The notes: generated from the sequence alone by a model not told the origin. A DNA stretch of 64,000 nt from Oscillatoriales cyanobacterium CG2_30_40_61 (GCA_001873365.1 MNYZ01000111.1:43129-107128); one strand, 5' to 3'. Counted from the stretch's first letter, positions 53,618-62,765 are shown. Translations and numbers: made by a program.

Positions 53618-54793
53618 ATGAAACCGAATGTTTTAAACCTAACAGATTTCTGTAAAGGATTAGCGATCGCCCTTGTGGTTTTAGTGCATTATCGGGGCGG
53701 TTGGTTTGGATGGCAGGGTGTCCATGTTTTTATTGTTTTAAGTGGTTTTGGTTTAGCTTATTCCTGTGCTAAACAAGATCAAAAAATTTCCTGGGTGGAT
53801 TGGTTTATTCGCCGGATAAAACGGGTTCTTCCTGTGTACTGGATAGCAGTTATTTTTTCCTTTCCCCTATTAGCCTATTTAACTAATTTAAAATTTGCCG
53901 TCATTAGAACTATTTTAGATTGTTTTCTTCTGACTAATGTTTTCGAGGATTTTCGGGGACGAGCCACCGGAGCTTTTTGGTATGTTCCCTTTATTGTTGG
54001 AGCTTATTTACTCTTTCCCATATTATATAATCGATTCCAAAAATATGCAACCTGGCGGGGATATTTAATCATTTTATTGATCACCTTGGGGATAGAATTT
54101 ATTTATCGAGGCATTGCTATTTATTATTTAAATGGACTTCCCATTGCCCATACCGATAAATTCCTAGCGATTTTCCCTACAACAGTTCACGCCCTGAATC
54201 GTTATCCAGACTGGTTTTTTGGCTTCTTTCAAGAACGATCGCCTTTTGGTTTTATTCTGGCTAGAATCGGGGAATTTACCCTGGGAATGGTAGCGGGATT
54301 AGTCCTAGCTAAAAATAGTAATCGTTTTAATCAAATCATGATTAATCCTTATATGGGATGGTTGGGTTTTTTGATTTGGATGGGGGGACAATTTCTACTT
54401 TATATCGGCTTGTGGGGATGGATTTTTACAGATTTTGTGATTGCTTTAGGAATAATTCTTTGGATTGTTAATCTTGCTGATTTTACCCAGAAAAAGATTC
54501 CGATGCTGTTTAAAACCGTCAGTATTATCGGGGTTTGGTCATATTATATTTACCTCACCCATCAACCCTTTACCCGTCTATTTCCGCAAATAAAAAATTA
54601 TATTCTCCCCCACACTCCTAACCTCGTCGCCGACCTGCTAACGGAATCTTTATTTTTAGGGACAACCCTGATCACGATTTATTTAGCCAGTGATTTATTA
54701 AAGAGATTTGATGAGTCTAAAGTGCCGTCTAAAATAATGCTTCAATTCACTCCGATTTTGAATTATTTCTTAATTCCCTTTAAAAACCTTTAA
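53618..54793 (+). CDS. Acyltransferase 3 family membrane protein
   Basis: A 391-residue integral membrane protein with about ten hydrophobic helices. It starts with LTDFCKGLAIALVVLVHYRG, where the His of the HYR motif is the conserved catalytic or structural residue of acyltransferase-3 proteins such as OafA and OatA. A further signature is FIRRIKRVLPVYWIAV. These enzymes O-acylate exopolysaccharides, lipid A or peptidoglycan. GAGG precedes the ATG by about 15 bases. In this run it is the second likely acyl-group transferase, acting in the plasma membrane. Confidence 0.88.
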   Translation: MKPNVLNLTDFCKGLAIALVVLVHYRGGWFGWQGVHVFIVLSGFGLAYSCAKQDQKISWVDWFIRRIKRVLPVYWIAVIFSFPLLAYLTNLKFAVIRTILDCFLLTNVFEDFRGRATGAFWYVPFIVGAYLLFPILYNRFQKYATWRGYLIILLITLGIEFIYRGIAIYYLNGLPIAHTDKFLAIFPTTVHALNRYPDWFFGFFQERSPFGFILARIGEFTLGMVAGLVLAKNSNRFNQIMINPYMGWLGFLIWMGGQFLLYIGLWGWIFTDFVIALGIILWIVNLADFTQKKIPMLFKTVSIIGVWSYYIYLTHQPFTRLFPQIKNYILPHTPNLVADLLTESLFLGTTLITIYLASDLLKRFDESKVPSKIMLQFTPILNYFLIPFKNL

Positions 54794-54818
54794 GTTACTA
54801 AAAAAAGGAATAACCATC

Positions 54819-56723
54819 ATGAGTAATCATCTTAAAAATCCCTCAATCCTGAAATCGATAATTTTGAATGCTACTTTAGTTAGTTTAATCCTCGGTTGTC
54901 GCCCAACTCCAGAAGCCAATTCCCAGCCAGAAGTTATCCCAGAACCTGTTAATTATACCCCGGTAGTGAGTGCTGGATTTCCTCAAGTTATTTTACCTAA
55001 AAACTCCGTTGAACTCTATGGAAACGTGACCTATTTAGGAGACTCAAAGGATCTAAAAACTCAATGGAAAAAGATTAGTGGCCCTGGAACTGTTACCTTT
55101 AAAAATGCCGAAATTCCGCAGACAAAAGCAGAGTTTTCTCAACCTGGAACCTATGTTTTAGAGTTGAGCGCGACGGGTGCAAAGTATTCTAGTCAGGAGC
55201 AAGTGACTGTGCAGGTTAATAGCGTTTCTCAACGGCAAATCCCGGCTTTAAGTATTTTTGAACAGGGTTTTATTTATACAGGAAACTATCAAAATCCCTA
55301 TACTGAAGTTGAAGCCACGGCAACTTTTACCACCCCAAAAGGTGAAACTCAAATTATTCCTTTATTTTGGGATGGTGGGAAAACCTGGAAATTGAGATTT
55401 TCTCCTAATATGGAAGGAAATTGGAAATGGTCAGTAAAATCTAATGACCCCGGATTAAATAATCAATCTGGATCGTTTAAAACCATTGCAGCCCAAAGCA
55501 AAGGAGGTATTAAAGTCAACCCTAAATATCCCGGTCATTTCATCTATCAAGATGGCACACCCTTTTGGTTATTTGGAGATACCCATTGGACATTATATAG
55601 TCAGATTCCCGAAGAAAAATTAGATCGAAATTCTGTTAAACAATATATTGATAAACGCGCCAAACAGGGGTTTAACTATATCCATTCTAACCTGCTATCC
55701 AGGGCAAAAAATGAAGGGGGATTAGCCTTTGAAAATCTATCAGCAGAAACCTTAAATCCCGGTTATTGGCAAGAGGTTGATACTCGAATTAAATACTTAA
55801 ATGCCAAAGGAATTACACCGATGTTGTTCTTAAGTTGGGCGCAAGGTGGAGGCTCAAAACATGATTGGAAAGTCTTCCCAAATCAGGACGCTCGACTCCG
55901 ATATGCCCGTTATATTATGGCTCGTTATAGTGCCTTTAATGTGGCATTTACCGTGGCTGGAGAATGGAATGAATATGGCAATAAATCCCTATATCAAACC
56001 ATTGCCCAAGAAATGGTTAAATTTGACCCGCATCAACGATTAATTGGCATTCATCCAGGAGAATCAAGTTATAGTGTAGCTGAATTTGCCACAGAAGATT
56101 GGATGTCTTTCGGTGATTATCAACAAAATTATAAAAAATTATATGAACGAGTTTTAGAGAATCTAAAGTATAATAAACCCGTGATTAATTCTGAATATGC
56201 CTATTATTTACGGGATCAAAATAAGGATGGAAAAGTTGATAAACCCAATAGTGCCACCTTAGATGAAATTCGCCATGCGACTTGGGATATTGTCATGGCC
56301 GGAGGCTATTTTGTCACCGGATGGGGAACTACTTATTTTGGAGGAATTCGTGATCCGGGGCCATTTAATGTAAATGACCCTAAAAATCAAGATTGGGAAG
56401 CTCAAATTCAGCAACTTCCTAAACTGTTTAAAAGTTTAGATTGGTGGAAATTTAAACCCCTAGAAAAACTGGTTAAAGGAGAGGGAACCTATTATGTTTT
56501 AGGCAACGAAAATCAACAGTATATTGTTTATGTTCGAGATACAAATAAACCCCTCTCCCTATCTTTACCACCAGAAACAACAGGTTCTTACCGGATCCAA
56601 CTGTATGATCCCCGTTTGGGTGAATTTTCTGAACTCCCCGATTTTACTGGAAAAGACTCAATTATTCTGCAACCTCCGACTCAACAAGATTGGGTATTTG
56701 TGATTAAGAAAAATAACTCTTAG
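54819..56723 (+). CDS. Lipoprotein with DUF5060 and DUF4038 (apiosidase-like) domains
   Basis: A 634-residue protein with a signal sequence ending in a lipobox (VSLILGC, Cys near residue 28). Residues about 45-135 look like a PKD/Ig-type domain (PKNSVELYGNVTYLGDSKDL). DUF5060 follows (about 145-230; FWDGGKTWKLRFSPNMEGNW), then a DUF4038 TIM barrel (about 235-540; GTPFWLFGDTHWTLY) with candidate catalytic Glu in FTVAGEWNEYG and VINSEYAYY. The C-terminus is a small beta domain. Members of this clan cleave glycans (apiosidase is one). It closes the glycan run and would sit outside the plasma membrane, perhaps trimming or releasing the product. Confidence 0.88.
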   Translation: MSNHLKNPSILKSIILNATLVSLILGCRPTPEANSQPEVIPEPVNYTPVVSAGFPQVILPKNSVELYGNVTYLGDSKDLKTQWKKISGPGTVTFKNAEIPQTKAEFSQPGTYVLELSATGAKYSSQEQVTVQVNSVSQRQIPALSIFEQGFIYTGNYQNPYTEVEATATFTTPKGETQIIPLFWDGGKTWKLRFSPNMEGNWKWSVKSNDPGLNNQSGSFKTIAAQSKGGIKVNPKYPGHFIYQDGTPFWLFGDTHWTLYSQIPEEKLDRNSVKQYIDKRAKQGFNYIHSNLLSRAKNEGGLAFENLSAETLNPGYWQEVDTRIKYLNAKGITPMLFLSWAQGGGSKHDWKVFPNQDARLRYARYIMARYSAFNVAFTVAGEWNEYGNKSLYQTIAQEMVKFDPHQRLIGIHPGESSYSVAEFATEDWMSFGDYQQNYKKLYERVLENLKYNKPVINSEYAYYLRDQNKDGKVDKPNSATLDEIRHATWDIVMAGGYFVTGWGTTYFGGIRDPGPFNVNDPKNQDWEAQIQQLPKLFKSLDWWKFKPLEKLVKGEGTYYVLGNENQQYIVYVRDTNKPLSLSLPPETTGSYRIQLYDPRLGEFSELPDFTGKDSIILQPPTQQDWVFVIKKNNS

Positions 56724-56731
56724 GCAATATT

Positions 56732-57250
56732 TTATAAGGTAATTTCTTCTCCCCGTTCAGTAAAAATTACCTGATTAATTTGCCAATTAGGATTACTGGT
56801 AATCGTTTTACGCAAACTACCAAATAGGGCTAATTGTTCACAACTCGATAGGGAGTTAAACGTCCGATCTGAATTAGTCGGAACCCGAAAATCAATCGTA
56901 ACAACCTGTTGATCTGGTTCCACTTTTACCCGATAATTTAAGGTAAAATCCGAGCTACTTTGTTGTGCTAAAACCTCGGCGATCGCCCTTTCTAAAGCCT
57001 GTTCTTTGGCAACCGTAATTTGTCGAGGAACTAACTCAGAACATTGAGTATCCACCTGATAAATGGTCACGGGAACCGTGTCAGCCGGGGAGAGAGTTTG
57101 TTTTTGAGGTTCGGAGGTCGGTTGAGGGGAAACGGTGGCTTCAGGCGTGGGTGAGGTTTCGGTTTCTACCGGAGGGGTACTACAGCTACTCAAGCTAAGA
57201 ATAGTAACGCTAAGGATACCAACGGTCAAAAAAGATTGGATACTGTTCAT
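56732..57250 (-). CDS. Lipoprotein with a GerMN-like domain
   Basis: A 172-residue protein with a signal peptide and lipobox (ILSLSSCS, Cys near residue 23), then a Pro/Thr/Glu-rich linker, then about 110 residues fitting the GerMN fold (VTIYQVDTQCSELVPRQITV, VKVEPDQQVVTIDFRVPTNS and a final NQVIFTERGEEI). GerMN domains are found in Gram-positive germination proteins and, in cyanobacteria, in envelope lipoproteins of unknown role. It is convergent with the DUF4038 lipoprotein (8 bases apart) and divergent from pyrB. Confidence 0.75.
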   Translation of the reverse strand: MNSIQSFLTVGILSVTILSLSSCSTPPVETETSPTPEATVSPQPTSEPQKQTLSPADTVPVTIYQVDTQCSELVPRQITVAKEQALERAIAEVLAQQSSSDFTLNYRVKVEPDQQVVTIDFRVPTNSDRTFNSLSSCEQLALFGSLRKTITSNPNWQINQVIFTERGEEITL

Positions 57251-57417
57251 GGTTCAAAAGGTATTCTAAAAATAACTGTTAGTTTATTGTTCAAGCCTTG
57301 AGGTTTCTATTCCGTTTTGAAAGATTACCCAGTATGATTAAACTTTGGATCAAAATTCCGATGATTTTCAACCTCAAATTCTGATTCTAAAATTCTCTAA
57401 CCTCTAATTATTTTACA

Positions 57418-58413
57418 ATGGCTACTGCTCTCTGGACTCGCCGCCACATTTTATCCTTAGCTGATTTTACAGCGACGGAATATAATACCATTTTACAAAC
57501 CGCCACTAGCTTTCGAGAAGTGTTAGGACGTCGCACCAAAAAAGTCCCCGCTCTCCAAGGTCAAGTGGTCGCTAATTTATTTTTTGAACCCTCAACCCGA
57601 ACTCGCAATAGTTTTGAACTAGCTGCAAAACGACTATCAGCAGATACTTTAAATTTCGCTCCGGGAACTTCTTCTCTAACCAAAGGAGAAACTATTCTCG
57701 ATACCGCTAAAACCTATTTAGCCATGGGGACGGATATGATGGTAATTCGTCATAAGGAGGCGGGAGTTCCCTTGGCGATCGCGGCGGAATTAGATCGTTT
57801 AAATGCAAAAGTAGCGGTTTTAAATGCGGGGGATGGTCAACACGAACATCCCTCCCAAGCGTTATTAGATTTATTCACCATTTGCCGCATTCTTAACCCC
57901 GATAACCCTCAAATTGAACAACTAAATGGCAAAAAAATAGCCATTGTTGGAGATATTTTACATTCTCGGGTCGCCCGTTCTAATATTTGGAGTTTGACCG
58001 CCACCCAAGCGGAATTACACTTAGCCGCCCCCCCAACTTTACTGCCAAAATTATTTGCGGAATTTGGCAAAAATCGCCCCGGAAAACTGTTTTTACATTG
58101 GAATTTAGAGGAGGCTTTGGAAAATGCTGATTTTGTTATGACCTTGCGCTTACAAAAAGAACGGATGACCGCCCATTTATTACCGAGTTTACGGGAATAT
58201 CATCAATTATTTGGTCTTACCCACGAACGGTTAAAAGTCTGTAAACCTCATGTAAAAATATTGCATCCCGGGCCAGTAAATCGAGGAGTAGAATTAAGTT
58301 CGGAATTAATGGATGATCCAGAATTAAGTTTAATTTCTCAACAAGTTACCAGTGGAATTGCTGTTAGAATGGCACTTTTATATTTAATTGGAGGCGGAAA
58401 ACCCAATCAATAA
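57418..58413 (+). CDS. pyrB: Aspartate carbamoyltransferase catalytic subunit
   Basis: A 331-residue enzyme with the carbamoyl-phosphate motif [19 protein letters not shown] (STRTR loop), the second HRF-like region [17 protein letters not shown], and [12 protein letters not shown] near the C-terminus. This is aspartate transcarbamoylase, the second step of pyrimidine synthesis, in the length and style of cyanobacterial PyrB. All active-site loops are present. It is transcribed alone, divergent from the GerMN lipoprotein and convergent with the pseudouridine synthase. Confidence 0.96.
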   Translation: MATALWTRRHILSLADFTATEYNTILQTATSFREVLGRRTKKVPALQGQVVANLFFEPSTRTRNSFELAAKRLSADTLNFAPGTSSLTKGETILDTAKTYLAMGTDMMVIRHKEAGVPLAIAAELDRLNAKVAVLNAGDGQHEHPSQALLDLFTICRILNPDNPQIEQLNGKKIAIVGDILHSRVARSNIWSLTATQAELHLAAPPTLLPKLFAEFGKNRPGKLFLHWNLEEALENADFVMTLRLQKERMTAHLLPSLREYHQLFGLTHERLKVCKPHVKILHPGPVNRGVELSSELMDDPELSLISQQVTSGIAVRMALLYLIGGGKPNQ

Positions 58414-58440
58414 TTAGGGTTTGATTTTAGGGAGTTTTTA

Positions 58441-59037
58441 TTAATAATTTCCTAAAATTTGCCTTAATTGTTTCAGTTCAACCTCGGTTAAATCTCGCCA
58501 TTCACCGGGCGCGAGTCCTGTTAAACTTAAATGGGCGATCGCCACCCTAACCAAACGCAACGTTGGAAACCCTACCGCCGCCGTCATTTTCCGCACTTGA
58601 CGGTTACGACCTTCGGTTAAGGTTAATTCTAGCCAAGCCGTCGGTACTGTTTTACGAAACCGAATTGGAGGCTCACGGGGCGGTAAACTGGGTTCGGAAG
58701 CAAGTAGTTTAACCTGGGCGGGTTTTGTCCGATAATCTGATAATTGTACCCCCCGAGTTAACTGTTGTAACGCTGTTTCATTTGGGATTTTTTCCACCTG
58801 TACCCAATAGGTTCGAGCATGGGCAAATTTAGGATCAATTAAGCGATGTTTGACAAAATTATCATTAGTTAAAAGTAACAATCCTTCACTATCTCGATCT
58901 AACCTTCCCACAGAATAAACTAAAGGAATAGAAATAAAATCTTTTAGAGTTTTACGAATACCGGTTGTGGGATCATCATCGGTAAACTGACTCAACACAT
59001 CATAAGGTTTATAAAATAAAATATATCGATAGGACAT
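58441..59037 (-). CDS. rluE: 23S rRNA pseudouridine synthase, RluE-like
   Basis: A 198-residue enzyme of the RsuA/RluB/E/F family. The catalytic Asp is in SVGRLDRDSEGLLLLTND, with EGRNRQVRKMTAAVGFPTLRLVR further on. There is no S4 domain, which is also true of RluE, the smallest member. RluE makes pseudouridine 2457 of 23S rRNA. Length and start (YRYILFYKPYDVLSQF) fit. It is divergent from recA, whose promoter lies 55 bases beyond its start. Confidence 0.88.
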   Translation of the reverse strand: MSYRYILFYKPYDVLSQFTDDDPTTGIRKTLKDFISIPLVYSVGRLDRDSEGLLLLTNDNFVKHRLIDPKFAHARTYWVQVEKIPNETALQQLTRGVQLSDYRTKPAQVKLLASEPSLPPREPPIRFRKTVPTAWLELTLTEGRNRQVRKMTAAVGFPTLRLVRVAIAHLSLTGLAPGEWRDLTEVELKQLRQILGNY

Positions 59038-59091
59038 GGGTGATTAATATAAGTTTAATCCGTTAAAAACGACAGAAATATTATTTTTATA

Positions 59092-59120
59092 TTGACGAAA
59101 ACATCAATCCCTCTTATAAT
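59092..59120 (+). promoter_or_regulatory. Near-consensus sigma-70 promoter of recA
   Basis: TTGACG (59092-59097), a 17-base spacer and TATAAT (59115-59120). Transcription would start near 59127, giving a leader of about 175 bases before the preferred ATG at 59302. A perfect hairpin GGGAA-GAAA-TTCCC (59121-59134) lies at the very start of the leader. I see no convincing LexA box of the cyanobacterial AGTACnnnTGTACT kind. Confidence 0.8.
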
Positions 59121-59301
59121 GGGAAGAAATTCCCTCAGAGCTTGGGCGGACAAACTGCAAAAAATTGTTAAGCTCGTCGATAGCAAGGGAGATCCACCAT
59201 AGTCAGAACCCCGGCATAACTGCTACCATACCAATTATGCGCCACTGGTGGCTAGGGTGGCTAGGATGTTGACAATTAACCGTTACTTAAAATTACAGCG
59301 A

Positions 59302-60381
59302 ATGGCTAAAGATAATTCTGGTGCAGAAAAGAAAAAAGCTCTAACTCTTGTATTAAACCAAATTGAGCGCAGCTTTGGCAAAGGGGCCATTGTTCGGTTA
59401 GGGGATTCCACCCGAATGAAAGTGGAAACTATTCCCAGTGGAGCATTAACCCTAGACCTAGCCTTGGGGGGCGGTTTACCCAAGGGACGGGTAATTGAAA
59501 TCTATGGGCCAGAAAGTTCCGGTAAAACCACCCTAGCCCTGCACGCGATCGCCGAAGTCCAAAAAGCCGGAGGAGTAGCTGCCTTTGTCGATGCCGAACA
59601 CGCCCTAGATCCCAGCTATGCGGCCGTCCTAGGGGTGGATATCGAAAATTTACTGGTTTCTCAACCGGACACCGGAGAAATGGGCTTAGAGGTGGTGGAT
59701 CAACTGGTACGGTCTGTGGCCGTTGATATTATTGTAATTGACTCCGTGGCCGCCCTAGTTCCCCGGGCTGAAATTGAAGGGGATATGGGGGACTCCCACA
59801 TGGGTTTACAAGCTCGGTTAATGAGTCAGGCGTTACGCAAAATTACTGGGAATATTGGTAAGTCAAATTGTACCGTGATTTTCCTCAACCAATTGCGTCA
59901 AAAAATTGGTGTTGTCTATGGAAACCCGGAAACTACCACCGGAGGTAATGCCTTAAAATTCTATGCCTCTGTACGTTTAGATATTCGTCGAATTCAAACC
60001 TTAAAACGGGGAACGGATGAATACGGAATTAGGGCTAAAGTTAAAGTGGCTAAAAATAAAATTGCCCCTCCTTTCCGTATTGCCGAATTTGATATTATTT
60101 TTGGAAAAGGCATTTCTACTTTAGGCTGTTTAATTGATTTAGCAGAAGAAACCGGGGTATTAAAACGCAAAGGAGCTTGGTATAGTTACAACGGCGATAA
60201 TATTGGTCAGGGACGGGATAAAACCCTCACTTATTTAGAGGAAAATATAACTTTGGCGAAAGAAATTGAACAAAAAGTTAGAGGGGCTTTAGATAGTGGG
60301 GCGGTGGTTTCAGCTAATTCTGTCACCCAGGTTGATAGCCATGATGATGAGGATCTCGATGCCATTTCAGAAGAAGAATAA
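59302..60381 (+). CDS. recA: Recombinase RecA
   Basis: About 359 residues from ATG 59302 ([20 protein letters not shown]). The Walker A motif is [10 protein letters not shown], with MAW-like segment [19 protein letters not shown]-type Walker [13 protein letters not shown], loop L1 and L2 regions ([19 protein letters not shown] and [20 protein letters not shown]) and [12 protein letters not shown]. In-phase earlier starts at GTG 59248 and ATG 59266 exist; the start used here gives the normal RecA length and N-terminus. The C-terminus is acidic ([15 protein letters not shown]), as usual. It mediates homologous recombination and DNA repair. It is convergent with rnc. Confidence 0.95.
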   Translation: MAKDNSGAEKKKALTLVLNQIERSFGKGAIVRLGDSTRMKVETIPSGALTLDLALGGGLPKGRVIEIYGPESSGKTTLALHAIAEVQKAGGVAAFVDAEHALDPSYAAVLGVDIENLLVSQPDTGEMGLEVVDQLVRSVAVDIIVIDSVAALVPRAEIEGDMGDSHMGLQARLMSQALRKITGNIGKSNCTVIFLNQLRQKIGVVYGNPETTTGGNALKFYASVRLDIRRIQTLKRGTDEYGIRAKVKVAKNKIAPPFRIAEFDIIFGKGISTLGCLIDLAEETGVLKRKGAWYSYNGDNIGQGRDKTLTYLEENITLAKEIEQKVRGALDSGAVVSANSVTQVDSHDDEDLDAISEEE

Positions 60382-60387
60382 CCCTAC

Positions 60388-60447
60388 GTAGTAAGCCCTT
60401 TAGGGCCCAGAGTCCTTCAGGGCCCAGAGTCCTAAAGGACTCACTAC
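60388..60447. repeat. Inverted repeat between recA and rnc
   Basis: GTAGTAAGCCCTTTAGGGC (60388-60406) is paired imperfectly with the complement at 60429-60447, and the centre repeats GGGCCCAGAGTCC in tandem. This 'GTAGTGAGTCCTTTAGGAC' type is a frequent cyanobacterial intergenic hairpin. The rnc stop codon (60444-60446) lies within it. It could terminate transcription from both sides. Confidence 0.75.
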
Positions 60448-61148
60448 AATAGACTCAACTTTTGCAGCGCCACTTCGGCAGCTTTTTTTTCCGCATCCTG
60501 CTTCCGCTTCCCTTTTCCATAGCCATATACCTTATCCCTAACCCGCACTTCAATACGAAATTCCTTAGCATGATCTGGCCCAGATTCTCCGACCACATAA
60601 TATTTGGGGTTTTCACCGGATTTTTCTAGCGCCCATTGTTGAAAGCGGTTTTTACAATCAATCAAGGTTTGAGGGGTAGTTTCCGACTGGGGAAAGACCA
60701 TTTCATTCGCCACAGCAGAAAAGAGCGGATGAATAAACTCTCGCACAGCGTCAATATTGGTATCTAAATAATAGGCTCCAATATAGGCTTCAAAGGCATC
60801 ACTAAGCAAGGCGGGGTTGGTGCGTCCCCCGTCTCGAATCGCTCCTTTTCCTAACCGTAATAACTCCCCTAAGTTAAATTGTACCGCAAATTTAGCCAGT
60901 TGTTTTTCATCAACCAACACAGACCGTAAACGGGTCATATTAGCCTCACTCATTTTAGTCATATCTTCGGGATAGCGTTTTTTAAAGAGCAATTCTCCCA
61001 CTAAAAACCCGAGGACAGCATCCCCTAAAAATTCTAATCTTTCATTGTCTTCTCCAGCATTGGGATGTTCATTCAAATAGGAGCGATGGGTTAATGCTTG
61101 TAATCGCAATTCTTCGTTTTTGATCTCTGGTAGTTGGGTTTTTATCAT
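60444..61148 (-). CDS. rnc: Ribonuclease III
   Basis: About 234 residues from ATG 61146-61148 (MIKTQLPEIKNEELRLQALT); an in-phase TTG at 61169 is less likely. The signature ERLEFLGDAVLGFLVGELL holds the catalytic acidic residues, with SDAFEAYIGAYYLD giving the second set. A double-stranded RNA-binding domain follows (KNRFQQWALEKSGENPKYYV to QDAEKKAAEVALQKL). The enzyme processes rRNA and double-stranded RNA. The stop codon is inside a hairpin repeat, and the gene is 11 bases downstream of the NYN-domain gene on the transcript, so the two could be co-transcribed. Confidence 0.94.
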   Translation of the reverse strand: MIKTQLPEIKNEELRLQALTHRSYLNEHPNAGEDNERLEFLGDAVLGFLVGELLFKKRYPEDMTKMSEANMTRLRSVLVDEKQLAKFAVQFNLGELLRLGKGAIRDGGRTNPALLSDAFEAYIGAYYLDTNIDAVREFIHPLFSAVANEMVFPQSETTPQTLIDCKNRFQQWALEKSGENPKYYVVGESGPDHAKEFRIEVRVRDKVYGYGKGKRKQDAEKKAAEVALQKLSLL

Positions 61149-61180
61149 ATTATATTTAGGCGATCGCAATTTTTCTCAAC

Positions 61181-61912
61181 TCAGACTAAAATCAATTCTC
61201 CGTTACAATTTTTTTGAATAATTCCCTCCTGAATTACCGCTTCTACAAATTTACCGAATTTAGCAAAAATTTTTCCATCGGGTTTAGCAATGGATGAGAC
61301 TTTTTTATATCCTGAAAGCCGAGGATGTTTTTTAATTAAACAACCCAACACAGCCAGAGTAGCTTTTTTTCCTTGTTTTTGCATTTTTTTGATCAATTCA
61401 ATTAAACATTTTTTAGCTTCTTCATAAGGAATCATAGCAGGGGAATCTAGTGTTTCTGGAGTTGCTTGATCGAGCTTAACAGAGTCGATTAATTTATCAA
61501 TATTATAGGCTATATCAACGGCTTTTTGAAAAGATTTCTTAACATTAGTACGAGAAATCAATATTACTTTTATCCCTAACTGTTGCAACTCTTTAACTAA
61601 AGATAAGAAGTCTTTATCCCCTGTAATTAAAATTACACTTCTAATGCTCCTATCTAATATTATATCATATTTGCAATCTTGAATAATCTGATCATCAACT
61701 GCATTTTTTTCCCTCGAAGGAACATGAATTGTTTTAACACCCTTCTGATATAGAGTCTGTCCCAATAGCTCATTTTTGGGGTTCCAGTAATCATAAGCCT
61801 TGTAAATCAAGATATCACCTTGTTGATTTAAAAATAGATTTAACAATGGAATGTTTTCAGGAGAAATCAAAACATTTTGAACATCCCAATAAATTGCTGT
61901 TTTCGCTTTCAT
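61181..61912 (-). CDS. NYN-domain (LabA/DUF88-like) protein with OST-HTH-like tail
   Basis: A 243-residue protein. The N-terminal NYN/PIN-like ribonuclease domain has AIYWDVQNVLI (Asp near residue 9), NAVDDQIIQDC (Asp pair) and VILITGDKDFLSLVKELQQL, giving the four acidic residues expected at the metal site. Residues about 160-240 (YEEAKKCLIELIKKMQKQGK, then KVSSIAKPDGKIFAKFGKFV) resemble the LOTUS/OST-HTH RNA-binding domain that often follows NYN. LabA of Synechococcus is in this family and acts in circadian output. The placement 32 bases before rnc (RNase III) makes an RNA role plausible. An antisense-type frame over its start is not a gene. Confidence 0.85.
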   Translation of the reverse strand: MKAKTAIYWDVQNVLISPENIPLLNLFLNQQGDILIYKAYDYWNPKNELLGQTLYQKGVKTIHVPSREKNAVDDQIIQDCKYDIILDRSIRSVILITGDKDFLSLVKELQQLGIKVILISRTNVKKSFQKAVDIAYNIDKLIDSVKLDQATPETLDSPAMIPYEEAKKCLIELIKKMQKQGKKATLAVLGCLIKKHPRLSGYKKVSSIAKPDGKIFAKFGKFVEAVIQEGIIQKNCNGELILV

Positions 61913-62112
61913 AAGTGGCTCCTAATTTTTTTTGAGGAATTAGATGCCTAGCATTAATCAAGTTTGTAATTCTAACACCTAAGACACTTTTACCTGAATT
62001 AAAACCTATTCGCCATTTCCGAGTCCAAATACAGAACTCCAAAACTAGCGCTTTCAGCAAAGTGTCCAAAGGAGTGAATTAAAACCCTTAGTTTTGAGTG
62101 TTTTTGGCTAAA

Positions 62113-62256
62113 GTCTCAACTATCGGAATCAGAAATATAGCAGCAGGCAACGGACAGAAGACAGGAGAAAAACGCTTAACAATCAAGGACTACAGCCATC
62201 ATTAATGTCTTAACTGCATTGTCAACTGCTATATTTTTGATTCCGATAGATGAGAC
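62113..62256. mobile_element. MITE-like element, family D, with 31-base inverted ends
   Basis: The 144-bp segment has the left end GTCTCAACTATCGGAATCAG and the inverse at its right end (62226-62256), with three mismatches over 31 bases. The 80-base centre codes for nothing. No direct repeat is visible at its edges. The ends resemble those of a full insertion sequence, so it may be an internally deleted derivative. Confidence 0.75.
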
Positions 62257-62347
62257 AGAAGTCAATTTTCTGCTCAAACCTAATAACTAGGTGTATCCAT
62301 TATAATCAAGCCATCCAAAAATGTCAAGTATTTTTTTTGCTATTTTT

Positions 62348-62447
62348 AGGCTTACGCACAGAAACCGGGTTTTTGACGAAAATACTGGGTTGTGACCCAC
62401 ATATTCTCTAAAAAACCCGGTTGCTCGGGCGACGGTGCGTAAGTCCT
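62348..62447. mobile_element. MITE-like palindromic element, family C, copy 2
   Basis: A 100-bp element with ends AGGCTTACGCAC (62348-62359) and GTGCGTAAGTCCT (62435-62447), as in 39437-39525. Its interior differs and contains the GAAACCGGGTTT and AAACCCGGTT arms seen at 16011-16182 and 47062-47180, so two repeat families are nested. TATTTTTAGG flanks it on both sides (62341-62350 and 62449-62458), a likely target duplication. Confidence 0.82.
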
Positions 62448-62542
62448 ATATTTTTAGGTTAGGGCGGATAATTTAAAACTCCAACGGAGGATAAATCACT
62501 CTGTCGGAGTCTAAAAACCTGTTATAAGAGTTCAACCTGCAT

Positions 62543-62642
62543 AATACCTTCGCCAAAAAGTTTAACTATATCCTCCTTAATATCTTCCTTTGTGTCTTGG
62601 TGTCTTTGTGGTTTTTTCTACAGAAAAAATAACGAAGGTATT
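62543..62642. repeat. Palindromic element with AATACCTTCG ends
   Basis: The ends AATACCTTCG (62543-62552) and CGAAGGTATT (62633-62642) are perfect inverses. The interior carries TTTGTGTCTTGGTGTCTTTGTGG, a widespread motif also present, inverted, at 2334-2351. Confidence 0.6.
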
Positions 62643-62765
62643 GCTCACAAACACAGAGTTGATCCGATAAAAAACCCAATTTGTGTAAGCGATCGCCAAC
62701 AGAAATAGTTTTTTGTTAAAAAACTCAGATTTTATTACAGTTTACTAAAACATCCTTCCCTAAGA

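Larger units (their letters stand above)
61913..62765. other. 853-base repeat-rich spacer
   Basis: Between the NYN gene and the KGG-repeat gene there is no credible gene. The spacer holds at least three separate small palindromic elements (62113-62256, 62348-62447 and 62543-62642) and otherwise AT-rich sequence. The concentration of elements suggests a safe landing zone with no essential promoter. Confidence 0.6.

Noticed and set aside
61857..62069. Minus-strand frame over the NYN gene start
   Set aside because: It overlaps the start of the NYN-domain gene in a different frame and resembles no protein family.
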